Numbered from the stretch's first letter, positions 37,528 through 50,173 are shown. The stretch is 64,000 nt of DNA from Paguma larvata (GCA_030068075.1 CM057835.1:71067895-71131894), one strand, 5' to 3'. Numbers and translations are program-made. The notes: a model not told the origin generated them from the letters alone.

Positions 37528-37555
37528 AAAAAATAAATAAATATTTTTCAAAAAT
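37327..37555 (+). mobile_element. Felid CAN SINE
   Basis: GCGCCTGGGTGGCTCATCAG head, (CT)n with about 14 units at 37,495-37,523, AAATAAATAAATA tail. Confidence 0.93.
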
Positions 37556-38640
37556 TAAATTATTATATAAAAATGTACATACATTTCCAGCATAGAATTG
37601 TAAGATACATTTAGAGAATTATATAAGAAGCAGGCCCTTACTAATATTCTTTGCCCTCAAATATTAACCAGTCTTATGGCAAAGATTTGTTTTTTCACAC
37701 TGGGTTAGCGCTTCAAAGAGAGAAACCTTGTCTCAGGAGGAGAAATTGCCTTTATTCAAAGGGAAAAGGAAAGTACACTTACTCACTCTGATGGATCAAA
37801 CAACCTAGCAGAAATGGCTTTGCCTCTTAGCTGGGAGATTTGGGGAAAAGCATTTTCCTGGTATTTAACTCTCTGAATTATACTTGAATCTTCTTTTTTT
37901 TTTGTAAACCTGCTTTAGAAGGAGATTGAATGCAGCAAAAAAAATATTTGCAATGGGCCTCCTACCTTAGTTTATTTTTCTGCAGAGGATTCCAGCAACA
38001 CAGCGTCTGAGGCCCCCAGTCTTCTGCCTGAGCCACTTAGGCCCGAAGTCGTGTTTTCTGTACCCAGAGAAATGGCAATCTGCTTCCCATATTCCTTTGT
38101 AAAACTGACTCTTGTAATGGTTTTCAAGAGACAGTAACATACTATGGCCTCCCAATGTTTATGTATGTTATGATTTATTAATTTCATTGCTGTAACTTCT
38201 CTTTTCATTGTTAGGACTATTGCTTCATGAACAAAATATTTTATGGTATTAGTAAAAGAAGCTAAAAGAATGATTTTTGCCACTCTCGTTTTCTTTTTTG
38301 TTTTATAGTCTTATTAGCAGATACCCAATGGGCAGCAATTGCTCTTGTTGAGGCCCTCCATGTGACTGACTTTTCTTTCTCTCCTTTTTTTTTCTTTTTT
38401 TAAATTGTACACAGCTTATTCTTATACCCAGTTCCCAGTGCTCATCTAAGCTGGTTTGGCAATAGTGAAACTCTGAGGTGCTCAGTCCTCCCTCTCTCTC
38501 TGTTTTGTTGCTTTGCCCTCCTTCTTTCCAGCTGCCTTCCCAGCTGCTTGTGGTCAGTCTCCCCAGGTGGTTGTCCCCCATATCCCTCGCTTCTTAACAC
38601 TGGAAGTCCCCAAAGCCCACACCTGGCTGCTTCTCTCCAA
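37556..38640. other. Intron 2 sequence, no feature recognised
   Basis: AT-rich at the start and without recognisable exons or repeats until the L2 element. Confidence 0.4.
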
Positions 38641-39715
38641 TCACAGTCAAATACTTGGCAACTCATCTAGCTCTCAGCATTGAATACCAATTACATGCTA
38701 ACAAATCTCAGAACTCCAGATGCTCATGTGACACCTGCACTGTTCCACAGTGCACTTGACAGGTCTGTCAGGTGTCTCAAACCAAACAAGCCCCAAAGGG
38801 AACCCTAGACTTCCCTCAGCAAATCTGCTTCTCTCATTTTCTTTCTTGTCTCCTGAATAGCAACTCCATCTTCTGGTTGCTCTGGTTGACAAACATGGAG
38901 TCTTGTTAGATGCTTTAGTTTCTCTTGTACCCAACATCCCATCTATCAGGAAATCCTGCATCTCAATGTAAAAAATATCTTTCAAATCTGACCACTTCTC
39001 ATCAAGTTTGTCTCCAGGTCCATGCTGCTATTGTCTCTCACCTGGATTAATTATAACAGATTCTTGAGCTCCCCCCTTCTACCTTCGCTCTTCTATATCC
39101 AATCTCAACAGAGCAGCTAAAGGGAGCCTATTAGAACTCAAGTCAGACTATGTCACTTTTCTGCTTAAAACCCTGTTGGGTGCCCGTCACCCAAAATGAA
39201 AGCCCAGCCCCTTACAGTGGCCTGTGGTAGGGCACAAATGACCTGTACCTCATTCCCTCTTGACCTTGCCTCTCAGGATGCCTGTCCTCATCTCTAGCCA
39301 GTGTCCTTGAACAACCCAGCTGTGTTTCTGCCTCAGGGCCTTTGCCCTTGCTGCTTTCTCTGGCTGGACACTCTCCTCAGAATCCCCACGGCTTGCTCCC
39401 CCACCTCTTCCGGTCTTCTTCAGCTCTTCTTTCAGACAATCTACCCTGACCACCCAATTTCCCAGTACTTCCTATCCACTTCTCCATTGTTTTTTTATCC
39501 TCTATAGTACTTATCACGGCTATCATGCTATAAAATCATCTTCTAATTTATTTTGTTTATTCTCTTTTTCCCAAAATAATGTTAGCTTCACAAGGGCAGG
39601 GAGTTTTGTCTATTTTACTTAATAATGTATCCCTAATACCCAGAACAGTGACTGGACATAGTTGGCAATGGACATTTATTAATAGTTATTAAATTAACAA
39701 ATGGAGCGTTTTAAA
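38640..39715 (+). mobile_element. L2 LINE remnant
   Basis: Blocks in L2 order: TCAGACTATGTCACTTTTCT, CTCAGGGCCTTTGCCCTTGC, CAAGGGCAGGGAGTTTTGTC and a CAGAACAGTGACTGGACAT tail. Confidence 0.85.
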
Positions 39716-41285
39716 GCTACCTTTTAATTTAATAATGTGCTAGCATCTCCAACATCTATATAGACATAGATAGGGGAATTATTTTATATTTGTATGCAGT
39801 TGCACAGTGTTATAACATATGGACATTCCACCATTATACACTATATTACTGGGCAAATTAGACTGTATATAACTTTTTACTATTATGGTAAATGTAGTGA
39901 ACATTCTTAATAATAAAAATATCTACTATTGGGGAGGGGCCAACATGGTGGAGAGTAGGGGGACCCAGTATTCCTCTTGTCTTTCAAACTAAGAAGGACT
40001 GAAACCAAAAGACTCTCAACCCCAAGAGTCAGGGAGGAAAGGTGTTGCAGTCTACAAGGAACGGAAAGCGAAACCCAGAAAATGCCCCAGGAACTGCGAG
40101 TTTAATCTGGGGCGGATAAAACAAACTGCAGGGTCCAGAGATTGGAGAGGGAGAGCATTCTTCGGAGAAACCCGGGAAAGTGCAGAACAGGCCACATCAG
40201 AATGAGAGAAAAAACAGACAGAGAGGGAGAGATCACCACCATCCAGGTCATAAATGCAGGGCTTTTGAAGAGAAGTTCTGTTGCTAACAATAGAACTCTC
40301 AGCAGAACTCTCCTCGCACTGGACTGGAGGCAGTGGCACAGTCAGCTCAAGTCAGGCAGAGGCCCCGAGCTGCCAGCAGAGCGTTTCCAACTCAAGCACA
40401 CAATTTACAGTGAAATCGGGTGTAGCACGCAGAGAGTGCGCGGGGTGCACAACCGCCCAGCAAACCGCACTACGCCGGCACCTGTTGGAGAGTGAGGGCA
40501 GAAATAAAGGGGCAAATAGAGATCCAGGACTGGGAAGAAGGGACTGGGGGGACACCATTGCTGTCTCACAAACCCACAAACACCCGCCCCAGGAAGTCAC
40601 CCCCAAAGCCATCCCTGCAGCAGTGGAGGTCGGATCTGCCTACACCAAACCACACTCCTCCTCACAGGAGAGAAACCTTTCAGCAGGAGCTACAGATGCC
40701 AAGTTCAGACTGCTGCCTGGAATGACTCCAAATCATTTCTTCTTTTTTAAATATATGCTCCCCTTTCTCCTCCTTACCAATCCCCACCCCTGAGCTGGCC
40801 ATCCAGGGTACTGGCTGGCTTAAACACACTTTTAACCCACTCTCTCAAGGCACGTTCTACACCTCCTTCTGTACTTTCCTATCTCTCTCTCTGGAATAAC
40901 GAGGCCACATAAGTTCATCTAGGCAACATCTATCTTTATTCCTTTTCCCTTGCATCCATCCTTATTCTGATTTCTCTCAGTCTGAATGACGCCCTTCAGT
41001 CGCTCTACCTGGGCAAAGTTCATCGTCTTCTTCCCCCCACACCTGTCATTATTCTCTCTGTATATGTTCTGCCATCATCACAATGCACACCCTGTCCTTA
41101 ATGTGTAGCTGGTACTTCAGGACATATGCCCTCAGAATGTCATTTCTTATTCTTTTTTCTGTTGTGAACCACTTGTCTGTATCATTTGTCGGTAGGTTTG
41201 AGTATTTCTGTTTTCTGTTTGTCTGTCACTCTGTTTTCCTTTCCAGGGCAACCTCAGGAAACAATCCAAAACACACCTAGCCAAA

Positions 41286-42175
41286 ATGACGAAATGGAAG
41301 CATTCTCCTCAAAAGATTCTACAGGAAGTAGTGACAGCTCAAGAATTGATGAAAACATATGTAAGTAACATAACAAACATGAATATAGAATGATAATCAT
41401 AAAACTAATCACTGGACTCGAATAAAGATTAGATGAATGCAAGGAGTCCCTCGCTGCAGAGATCAAGGACCTTAAAAACGGTCAGGAAGAATTAAAAACT
41501 GGCTTGAATGAGGTGCAAAACAAATTGGAAGTGACCACAGTGCGGACTGAAGAGGCAGAAGAGAGAATAAGTGAATTAGAGGATAAAATTATGGAAAAAG
41601 AGGAAGCAGACGAAAAGAGAGAGAAGCTGATCCAGGAACAGGAAAGGAGAATTCGAGAGCTGAGTGATGCACTCAAACAAAACAATATCTGTATCATAGG
41701 AATTCCAGAAGAAGAATAGAGAAAAGAGTCGAAGGGGTACTTGAACAAATCATTGCTGAGAACTTCCCCAACATGAGGAAGAATACTGGCATGGAAATCC
41801 AAGAGGCACAGAGAACTCCCCTCAGAGGTAACATTAGTAGACCTTCTGCACGACACATCATAGTGAAACCAGCAAAATACAAGGACAAAGAGAAAATTCT
41901 GAAAGCAGCTAGGGAAAAACGGGCCTTAACATACAAAGGTAGACACATAAGGGTAGTAGCAGCCTTGTCTACGGAAACTTGGCAAGCCAGAAAGGAATGG
42001 CAGGATATCTTCAATGTGATGAGCATAAAGGATATGCAACCAAGAATCCTTTATCCGGCCAGCCTGTCATTCAGAATAGAAGGAGAGATCAAGGTTTTCC
42101 CCAACAACAAAAACTGAAGGAATTCATCACAAATAAGCCAGCATTACTAGAGATCCTGAGGGGCACTCTATGAAG
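41286..42175 (+). pseudogene. L1 ORF1 remnant (plus-strand young L1)
   Basis: A coiled-coil stretch (NKLEVTTVRTEEAEERISEL) is open at 41,504-41,719 and stops after IPEEE. The RNA-binding domain follows in another frame at 41,773-42,117 (KAAREKRALTYKGRHIRVVA). This is one frame break in otherwise recognisable ORF1. Confidence 0.88.
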
Positions 42176-42227
42176 GAAAGGTTGCAAGGAACACAAACTA
42201 CCTTTTGTAGACAGCCTTCCAAGCATG

Positions 42228-45200
42228 AAACCTACAGATAACACAGTGACTCTAAACCCATATTTTTCAGTATTAACACTGAATGCAAATGGACTAAATG
42301 CACCAATCAAAAGACACAGGGTAACAGAATGGATTAAAAAACAAGACCCATCTATTGCTGTCTTCAAGAGACTCATTTTAGACCTGAGGACACCTTCAGA
42401 TTGAAAGTGAGGGGATGGAGAACTATCTATCACGCTACCAGAAGTCAGAAGAAAGCTAGAGTAGCCACACTTATATCAGACAAACTAGACTTTAAAATGA
42501 ACGATGTAATAAAAGATGAAGAAGGATATTATATAATAATCACAGGGACCATCCAGCAGGAAGAGCTAACAATTATAAATATCTACTTGCCAAATTCGGG
42601 GGCACCCAAATTTGTAAAACAACTAATTACAAACATAAGCAACCTTATCAATAAAAATGTCCTAATTGTAGGGGACCTTAACACTCCACTATCAGCATTG
42701 AATAGATCCGCAAAACAGAAAATCACCACAGATACAATGGCCCTGAACGACACATCGGAACAAATGGGCCTAACTGACATCTTCAGGGTCCTTCATCCAG
42801 AAGCAAAGGAATTTACATTCTTCTCAACTGCACATGGTACATTTTCCAAGATAGACCACATTTGGGGCACAGAGAAGCTCTGAATAAATATAAAAAATTG
42901 AGATCATCCCATGCACACTTTCAGACCACAATGCTTTGAAACTTGAAATCAACCACAGGAAAAAGTCTGGAAAATGTCCAAAAACATGGAGGCTAAGGAA
43001 CAACCTACTAAAAGAAGAGTGGGTCAACCAAGCAATCAGAGAAGAAATTTAAAAATACATGGAAACAAATGAAAATGAAAATACAACAATCCAAATACTT
43101 TGGGATGCGGCAAAGGCAGTCCTGAGAGGGAAATATATTGCAATCCAGGCCCACCTCAAGAAACAAGAAAAGTCAATAACACAAATTCTAACAACACCCC
43201 TAAAGTAACTAGAAGCAGAACAACTAAGACACCCCAAACCCATGAGAAAGAGAGAAATAACAAAGATTAGGGCAGAAATTAATAACATGGAAACAGAAAA
43301 AGTAGTGGAACAGATCAATGAAACCAAGAGCTAGTTCTTTGAAAAAATAAACAAAATAAACAAACCTCTAGTCACACTTCTCAAAAATAAAAGAGAGAGA
43401 ACCCAAATACATGAAATCACGAATGAAAAGGGAGTAATTACAACCAATCCTCAGAAATACTAGCAATTGTCAGAGAATACTATGAAAAATTATATGCCAC
43501 CAAACTCGGCAACCTGGAAGAAATGGACAAATTCCTAAATAGCCACATGCTACCAAAACTCAAACAGGAAGAAATAGAAAATTTGAACAGACCCATAACT
43601 AGTGAGAAATTTAATCAGTTATCATAAATCACACAACATGAGGTGCCTGGGTGGCTCAGTCAGTTACGTGTCCGACTTTGGCTCAGGTCATGATCTCACG
43701 ATTCATGGGTTCAAGCCGTACATCAGGCTCTGTGCTGTCAGCTCAGAGCCTAGAGCCTGCTCCGAATTCTGTCTCTGTCTCTCTCTGTGTCTTTCTCTGC
43801 CTCTCCCTTGCTCGTGCTCTCTCTCTCTGTCTCTCAAAAATAAATAAATAAATAAAAAACATATATAAAAAATAAATATAAAAACATATAAAAATTAAAA
43901 AAAAAATCTCCTAACAAATAAAAGCCCTAGACCAGATGGCTTCCCTGCGGAATTTTACCAGACATTTAAAACAGAGTTAATTCTATCCTCCTCAAGCTCT
44001 TCCAAAAAATGAAACTGAAGGAAAACTCCCAGACTCGTTCTATGAAGCCAGCATCACTTTGATTCCCAAACCATATAGAGACCCAGAAAAAGAAAGAGAA
44101 TTACAGGCCAATATTGCTGATGAATATGGATGCAAAAATTCTCAACAAGATACTAGCAAATCAAATACAACAGCATATAAAAGAATTATTCACCATGATC
44201 AAGTAGGATTAATCCATGGGTTGCAGGGCTGGTTCTATATTCACAAATCAATCAATGTCATACATCACATTAACAAAAGAAAAGATATGAACCATATCAT
44301 CCTGTTGATAGATGCAGAAAAAGCATTTGACAAAATACAGCACCCTTTCCTAATAAAAACTCTTGAGAAAGTCGGGATAGAAGGAACATACTTAAACATC
44401 ATAAAAGCCGTTTATGAAAAGCCCACTGCTAATATCATCCTCAGTGGGAAAAAACTGAGAGCCTTCCCCCTGAGATCAGGAACACGACTGGGGTGTCAAC
44501 TCTCACCACTACTGTTTAACATAGTGTTGGAGGTCCTAGTATCAGCAATCAGACAACAAAAGAAAATAAAAGACACCAAGATTGGCAAGGAGGAAGTCAA
44601 ACTTTCACTTTTTGCAGATGACATGATACTTTACATGGAAAACCCGACAGAATCCACCAAAAGCCTACTAGAACTGATCCATGAATTTAGCAAAGTTGTA
44701 GGGTACAAAATCAATGTACAGAAATCGATGGCATTCCTGTACACCAACAATGAAGCAACAGAAAGAGAAATAAAGAAGCTAATCCCATTCACAACACACC
44801 AAAAACCATAAAATACCTAGGAATAAACCTTACCAAAGATGTAAAAGACCTTTACGTGGAAAACTATAAAAAACTTATGAAGGAAATTGAGAAAGACACA
44901 AGGAAATGGAAAAACATCCCATGCTCATGGATTGGAAGAATAAATATCGTTAAAATGGCAATACTACCCAAAGCAATCTACACATTCAATTCAATCCCAA
45001 TCAAAATTGCACCAGCATTCTTCTCAAAGCTAGAGCAAACAATCCTAAAATTTGTATGGAACCACAATAGACCCCGAATAGCGAAAGTAAAACTGAAGAA
45101 TAAAACCAAGGCGGGAGGCATCACAATCCCAGACTTTAACCTCTACTACAAAGCGGTAATCATCAAGACAGTATGGTATTGACACAAAAACAGACACACA

Positions 45201-46371
45201 GACCAATGGAATAGAATAGAAAACTCAGAAATGGACCCACAAGTATATGGCCAACTAATCTTTGACAAAGATGCTGGTGAGGATGTGGAGAAACAGGAAA
45301 GAGTATCCAATGGAAAAAAGACAGCCTCTTTAACAAATGGTGCTGGGAGAACTGGACAGCAACATGCAGAAGAATGAAACTAGACCACTTTCTTTCACCA
45401 CTCACAAAAACAAACTCAAAATGGATGAAGGATCTGAACGTGAGACCGGAAACCAACAAAATCCTAGAGGAGAAAGCAGGAAGAAACTTTTTTGATCTGA
45501 GCTGCAGCAATTTCCTACTCAACACAGCTTCAAAGGCGAGGGAATTAAAAGCAAAAATGAACTATTGGGACCTCATCAAGGTAAAAAGCTTCTGCACGGC
45601 AAAGGAAACAACCAATAAAACTAATAGACAATTGACAGAATGGGAAAGGATAATTGCAAATGACATATCGGATAAAGGACTAGTATCTAAAATCTATAAA
45701 GAACTTACCAAACTCCACACCTGAAAAACGAATAATCCAGTAAATAAATGGGCAGAAGATATGAATAGACACTTCTCCAATGAAGACATCCAAATGGCTA
45801 ACAGACACATGAAACGATGCTCAATGTCACTCATCATCAGGGAAATACAAATCAAAACCACACTGAGATACCACCTCACGCCAGTTGGAGTGGCTAAAAT
45901 GAACAAATCAGGAAACTACAGATGCTGGTGAGGATGTGGAGAAATAGGCACCCTCTTGCACTGTTGGTGGGAATGCAAACTGGTGCAGCCACTCTGGAGA
46001 ACTGTGTGGAGGTTCATCGAAAAAATGAAAATAGAACTACCCTATGACCCAGGAATAGCACTGTTAGGAAACTACCCAAGAGATACAGGACTGCTGATGC
46101 ATATGGGCACGTGTACCCCGATGTTCATAGCAGCACTTTCGACAATAGCCAAATCATGGAAAGAGGCTAAGTGTCCATCAACTGATGAGTGGATAAAGAA
46201 GATGTGGTATATATATACATGGAATACTACGCAGCAATGAGAAAGAATGAAATCTGGTCATGTGTGGCAACATGGATGGAACTGGAGGGAATTATGCTGA
46301 GTGAAATAAATCAGGCAGAGAAACACAGATTCCATATGTTTCCACACATAGGTGGGCTTTGTGAGACTTAA
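42228..46371 (+). pseudogene. L1 ORF2 remnant (plus-strand young L1)
   Basis: Endonuclease at 42,401-42,883 (GDLNTPLSALNRSAKQK), RT at 44,059-44,811 including FADD, then C-terminal blocks at 44.86-46.24 kb. It is broken by frameshifts near 42,880 and 44,810, a SINE at 43.64 kb, and a 28-nt internal duplication at 45,270. Confidence 0.9.
43640..43905 (+). mobile_element. Felid CAN SINE in young plus-strand L1
   Basis: GGTGCCTGGGTGGCTCAGTC head and a long A-rich tail; interrupts ORF2 before the RT domain. Confidence 0.94.
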
Positions 46372-46579
46372 CAGAAAACCAGGGGGAGGGGAAGAGGGGA
46401 AGGAAAAAAAGCCACAGAGACGGAGGAAGACATAACATAAGAGACTCTCAAAGACTAAGAACAAACTGAGGGGAGAGGGGGGTGTGGGAGGCGGGAGAGT
46501 GGGTGATGGGCACAGAGGAGGACACTCGTTGGGTCGAGCATGAGTGTTGTATGGAAACCAATTTGACAATAAATTATTT

Positions 46580-46611
<32 letters not shown>

Positions 46612-46845
46612 CCTTTTTTAAAAATTAAAAAAAAACTACTATTATTTGAGTACTTATTATGTGGCACTTCCAAGACTTTTTTTTGCCTTACAATTGTCCC
46701 TATTAAGATATTTGATATCTGTATGTTCTCAACTGTGTCTTATTAGTGCATTTTACCTTATAAAAGGTAGTTATGTAAGGTAACTATAAGGCAACTATAA
46801 AGTTATTTTTAAAAACCTGCTCTTTGTTTAATGGTTTTGGTCTTT

Positions 46846-47057
46846 TTTTTAAGTTTATTTATTTATTTTGAGAGAGAGTGAGTAGAGATGTGGTAGAATG
46901 AGAGGGGGAGACAGAGAGAGAGAGAGAGAATTCCAAGCAGGCCCTGCACCGCCAGCACAGAGCCTGACACGAGGCTTGAACCCATAAATCACAAGATCAT
47001 GACCTCAGCCAAAATCAAGAGTGGATGCCTAACTGACTGAGCCACCCAGGTGCCCCT
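46846..47057 (-). mobile_element. Felid CAN SINE, minus strand
   Basis: GAGCCACCCAGGTGCCCC at right; TSD TAATGGTTTTGGTCTT near 46,829, repeated with two changes at 47,058. Confidence 0.94.
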
Positions 47058-47299
47058 AATGCTTTTGATCTTGAATGCTACTTTATTATATGTCAATATT
47101 GTCAATGCTGGTATGTGTTTTTACCTAAAAGCCTTCGTTATTTTCAACATCTCTTGATAATTTGGCTTTAAATCTATCTCATGTCAAAGGCATAATAGTT
47201 GGATTTTGGTTTTGAATCGAGTGGCCATCTCTACTCAGTTAAAAACTGTTATCGGTTTAGGAGGGATTTTGCTCATTTAAATACCTCTAGGAATTTTTT

Positions 47300-47700
47300 C
47301 TTTTGAAAGTAACAGATGTTGATTGTAAAAAGACCAAAAGTTATAGTCTAAGTATAGAACTTGAAATTTTCTCCTCTCTATAACCATAATTCCAGAAATA
47401 TTTTGTTATATATAAATTACCAGAATCGCTCCTATGCATATATAAGCATATATCTGTGCTAAGTGTAAGATGCACACATAAAATTTTAATGAGATTATAT
47501 TATACATACTGCTTACCTTATTGTTTAGTGAAAAGCTCCTTTATTCTTTCGGTATGGTACATTGCATTTCATCATATTCAAGCACCTTAGTATTTCAACC
47601 AGTCTCTTATAGCCAATCAGTTAAATTATTGATATTTTTAAATTATTTAGACAATGATGAAATTTCACTCTGCTAACATTTCTGCATTAGGGAATTGCAA
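47300..47700 (-). mobile_element. Old L1 (L1ME-type) remnant, minus strand
   Basis: AAAGTAACAGATGTTGATTG ... CTTATAGCCAATCAGTTAAA resembles the 33.5 kb remnant; diverged. It ends about 240 nt before exon 3. Confidence 0.45.
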
Positions 47701-47943
47701 GTAAGTTGGTGTTAGCATGTAAAAGGTGATCAATGTAAGAATGGTCATTTGTCTTTTTTCATGTTCTCCCTTCTCATTTGGCTTCTAACTTGTGGGCAAG
47801 GTTTTTGTAGAGAAGAAACACAAATGGGAATTCTGCCCAGGAAATAATCCCTTCTGAGAAAATGGAAAATTCAGTTTACATTTGTAAAAATTAATTCTTG
47901 GTTGGACTGATAGTTCTGCTAGGTAATTGCTTTTGATTTTCAG

Positions 47944-48048
47944 ATACGCGCTTCTCTTTTTGCCTCCAGTATTGGCAGTGGTCACTTCATGGGCCTGGCT
48001 GGAATAGGAATGACTTCAGGGATTGCTACTGGGGACTTTGAGTGGAAT
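47944..48048 (+). pseudogene. SLC5A pseudogene exon 3 (sugar-site core, TM1-TM2)
   Basis: This 105-nt exon (35 codons) lies between gattttcag and gtaagt. It begins [18 protein letters not shown] after two codons and ends GDFEWN; SGLT1 has about 27 of 35 residues the same by my hand alignment. The histidine corresponding to human SGLT1 His83 and the Glu of FEW (Glu102) are kept. The Asn at the human position 78, which contacts sugar, is Ser here, and a conserved Gly two residues into the exon is Arg. It has no stop, so lesions elsewhere inactivate the gene. Confidence 0.95.
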
Positions 48049-48333
48049 GTAAGTAATACCTCATGCAGCAACCAACCTTCCTCTTTATCATTGTCCAAAT
48101 AAAACTCTTAAATGTAAAAACTTGTTTTCTACCTCTTGAGAAGTCATGGAAGAGAAGAACCAAGTCTTTGATTTTCAAAACGATTGTGTTAGTTTTCATT
48201 CTACTTAGTTAATGAAGTTAATGAAGAGACATTAACATGTTTACATCCCAAAGGCCATAGGAATACAATGAACAAAGAATTTCTTGGAGACAAGCCAGGG
48301 AGGGAAAAGAGAAAAGACCATATTAACATTTAA

Positions 48334-48480
48334 ATATATGTGTACATACACATTTATGTTTAGATATACATATAGATATATGTGTGTATATGTGTGTATA
48401 TGTCTGTCTATATGTGCATGTATGTGTGTATGTGTATGCATGTGTGTATGTATGTATATACTTGTATATATTTGCAATAT
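48334..48480. repeat. TATGTG-rich low-complexity repeat
   Basis: Alternating TATATG, TGTGTATG and TATGTATG units; explains the cysteine/tyrosine/valine-rich chance frames on both strands. Confidence 0.85.
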
Positions 48481-48599
48481 GTATTGAGCATGGGCTCAAC
48501 TGTGTTTTTCAAGATATTCAACTAATTACTACAAAACTCCTAATTGACCTAAGAATACCAGGTTTCAACCCTAAAACCTAGGAAATGGATTATTTATTT

Positions 48600-49331
48600 A
48601 ATCTGTGGAATATATTTGTTGCGGGACATAGAATTTGGTCACCTAAATATAAGCAAATTTTTAAGTCTTGGGCTGATTAATTTATCTCTATATAAGTCAT
48701 CTGACTTTTCTGGATAAATCAGAAAACTCCCTACCTTCTAAGTCTCATCTTTCTCCTTATAGGCTACAAAAATAAAGGATACTTCTAGCAGAGTCTTTTT
48801 CAAACCTAGCAAAAAGCCCTGGCCTTTACCGCCATTTACCTCTCAGAATTTATTAGCATCTCCTTTATAAATTCAACTTACCTTATCCCTTCTTTGTACC
48901 CCTTCTTCTTGTAAGAAAGCCAGAGCCAAATTTATTACTTAATTTCAATAACTTATATGAAATTTTGGTAGAGCTTCTCCCTCATTTCTCTGAATGGTTT
49001 CTGATTTTCTTCTTTTTTTTTAACTATCTTTTATATATAAGCTACCTTTATTCCTATCTGAAGATAGGCAAACAATAAGTTAAAAATAAATACCTTGAAA
49101 ACTGGCTCAGTTAAACCTCCCCCCCACCAAATTAAGAAGGCACTCTTTCATTGGCAAAGATCAAGTGCCTGCAAGTAGTTCATTGTACTGGAAGGTGTGT
49201 GCTTGGGCTGGCGTTTGTAAGGCTCCCCAGTACTGATACATTTGTTAGGGTCAAAACAGAAGTCACTGAGCTTGCATCTCATTTGAGACCTTGCACTAGA
49301 TGAAACCCTGATGTAATTCTCTTGGTTTCAG
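48600..49331. other. Intron 3 sequence, no feature recognised
   Basis: AT-rich, no repeat or exon identified before exon 4. Confidence 0.4.
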
Positions 49332-49391
49332 GCTCTATTTCTGCTCTGTGTTCTTGGTTGAATATTTTCTCCTATTTACAATAAGGCTGAG
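49332..49391 (+). pseudogene. SLC5A pseudogene exon 4 with premature stop
   Basis: This is a 60-nt exon (20 codons) between ggtttcag and gtgagt. It reads ALFLLCVLG, stop, IFSPIYNKAE, matching the [20 protein letters not shown] exon of SGLT1 residue for residue in length. The TGA at 49,359-49,361 replaces the conserved Trp codon TGG (one G-to-A change). A transcript spliced through here would stop within the second transmembrane region. No short-ORF screen would report this exon because the stop splits it into pieces of 10 codons or fewer. Confidence 0.9.
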
Positions 49392-49624
49392 GTGAGTAAC
49401 CATTGTCAGTTACTCTGTTCTCTATAGTAATTTTTTCTTACAAATATTGCATGTGTACATAAAAACGTCCTGGAGGCAAGTTAAACCTCTCAGTCTTTTG
49501 ATCCTTTTACTGACTTCCCTAAACCCTGAGAAATTCCTGAAATAACATCACTCGGCCTTGGGTACACAGATGACGATAATTGCCTGCTGTTTCCCTCAAG
49601 ACCTTATTCAAGGGTTCACTTTTT

Positions 49625-49745
49625 TTTTTAATTTTATAATAGTTTATTTTCAAATTGGTTTACATATAACACCCAGTGTTCATCCCAACATGTGCCCTTT
49701 TTAATGCCCATGAGGAAGGGGGGAGAGGGGGTGATGGGCATTAAA
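49625..49745 (-). mobile_element. Tiny L1 3'-end insertion with inverted 5' piece (twin priming)
   Basis: The left part is the complement of an L1 3' end (TTTCAAATTGGTTTACATAT, CACCCAGTGTTCATCCCAAC). The right part is L1 3'UTR in the opposite direction (GAGAGGGGGTGATGGGCATT). TSD AAGGGTTCACTTTTT flanks it at 49,610-49,624 and 49,746-49,760. Confidence 0.85.
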
Positions 49746-49750
49746 AAGGG
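49695..49750. repeat. 17-bp perfect inverted repeat (hairpin)
   Basis: CCCTTTTTAATGCCCAT at 49,695-49,711 is the exact complement of 49,734-49,750, with a 22-nt purine-rich loop. It results from the inverted L1 piece. Confidence 0.95.
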
Positions 49751-49954
49751 TTCACTTTTTAAGGCTTTTACAGAAATCGTTTGAAAACTTTATCTAAAAA
49801 TAAGACCTAAATAAATGAAGAGAACAACTATGTTAATGACTAGAAGACAAAATCCTAAAAATGTTAGTTCTCTCCAAATTGGTCTGTGCTTGGAATGAAA
49901 TTCCAAACAGAATTTTTTTAGAAGCTTGACATGCTGATTCTAAAATGTATGTAG

Positions 49955-50141
49955 AGGACAGCTGGGTGGCTCAGTCGGTTAAGTGTCCAACTCTTGATTT
50001 CATCTCAGGTCATGATCTCATGGTTCATGAGTTTGAGCCCCACATCAGGCTCCATGCTGACATTGCAGAGCCTGCTTAGAATTCCCTCTCTCTTCCTCTC
50101 TTTTTCCTTGTCTCTCTGCTCCTCCCTTGCTTGTGCTCATG

Positions 50142-50173
<32 letters not shown>

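Larger units (their letters stand above)
39931..46635 (+). mobile_element. L1 LINE, near full length, younger carnivore type, plus strand, inactive
   Basis: It starts GGGGAGGGGCCAACATGGTG and ends in an A-rich tail, flanked by an 8-bp direct repeat CTACTATT (39,923-39,930 and 46,636-46,643), a fitting target-site duplication. ORF1 (41.29-42.17 kb) is broken after IGIPEEE. ORF2 (42.23-46.35 kb) keeps long blocks, including 44,059-44,811 with [13 protein letters not shown] and FADDMILY, but has stops, frameshifts and a SINE at 43.64 kb. The sequence closely follows the minus-strand L1 at 24.3-31.3 kb, so both belong to one subfamily. It lies in intron 2 of the SLC5A pseudogene. Confidence 0.95.

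Noticed and set aside
44059..44811. Longest open frame in the window (250 codons), reverse-transcriptase-like
   Set aside because: It is the RT part of the young L1 ORF2, bounded by frameshifts; not a host gene or retron.
48240..48581. Cys/Tyr/Val-rich frames on both strands, toxin- or defensin-like at first sight
   Set aside because: They are translations of a TATGTG low-complexity repeat.
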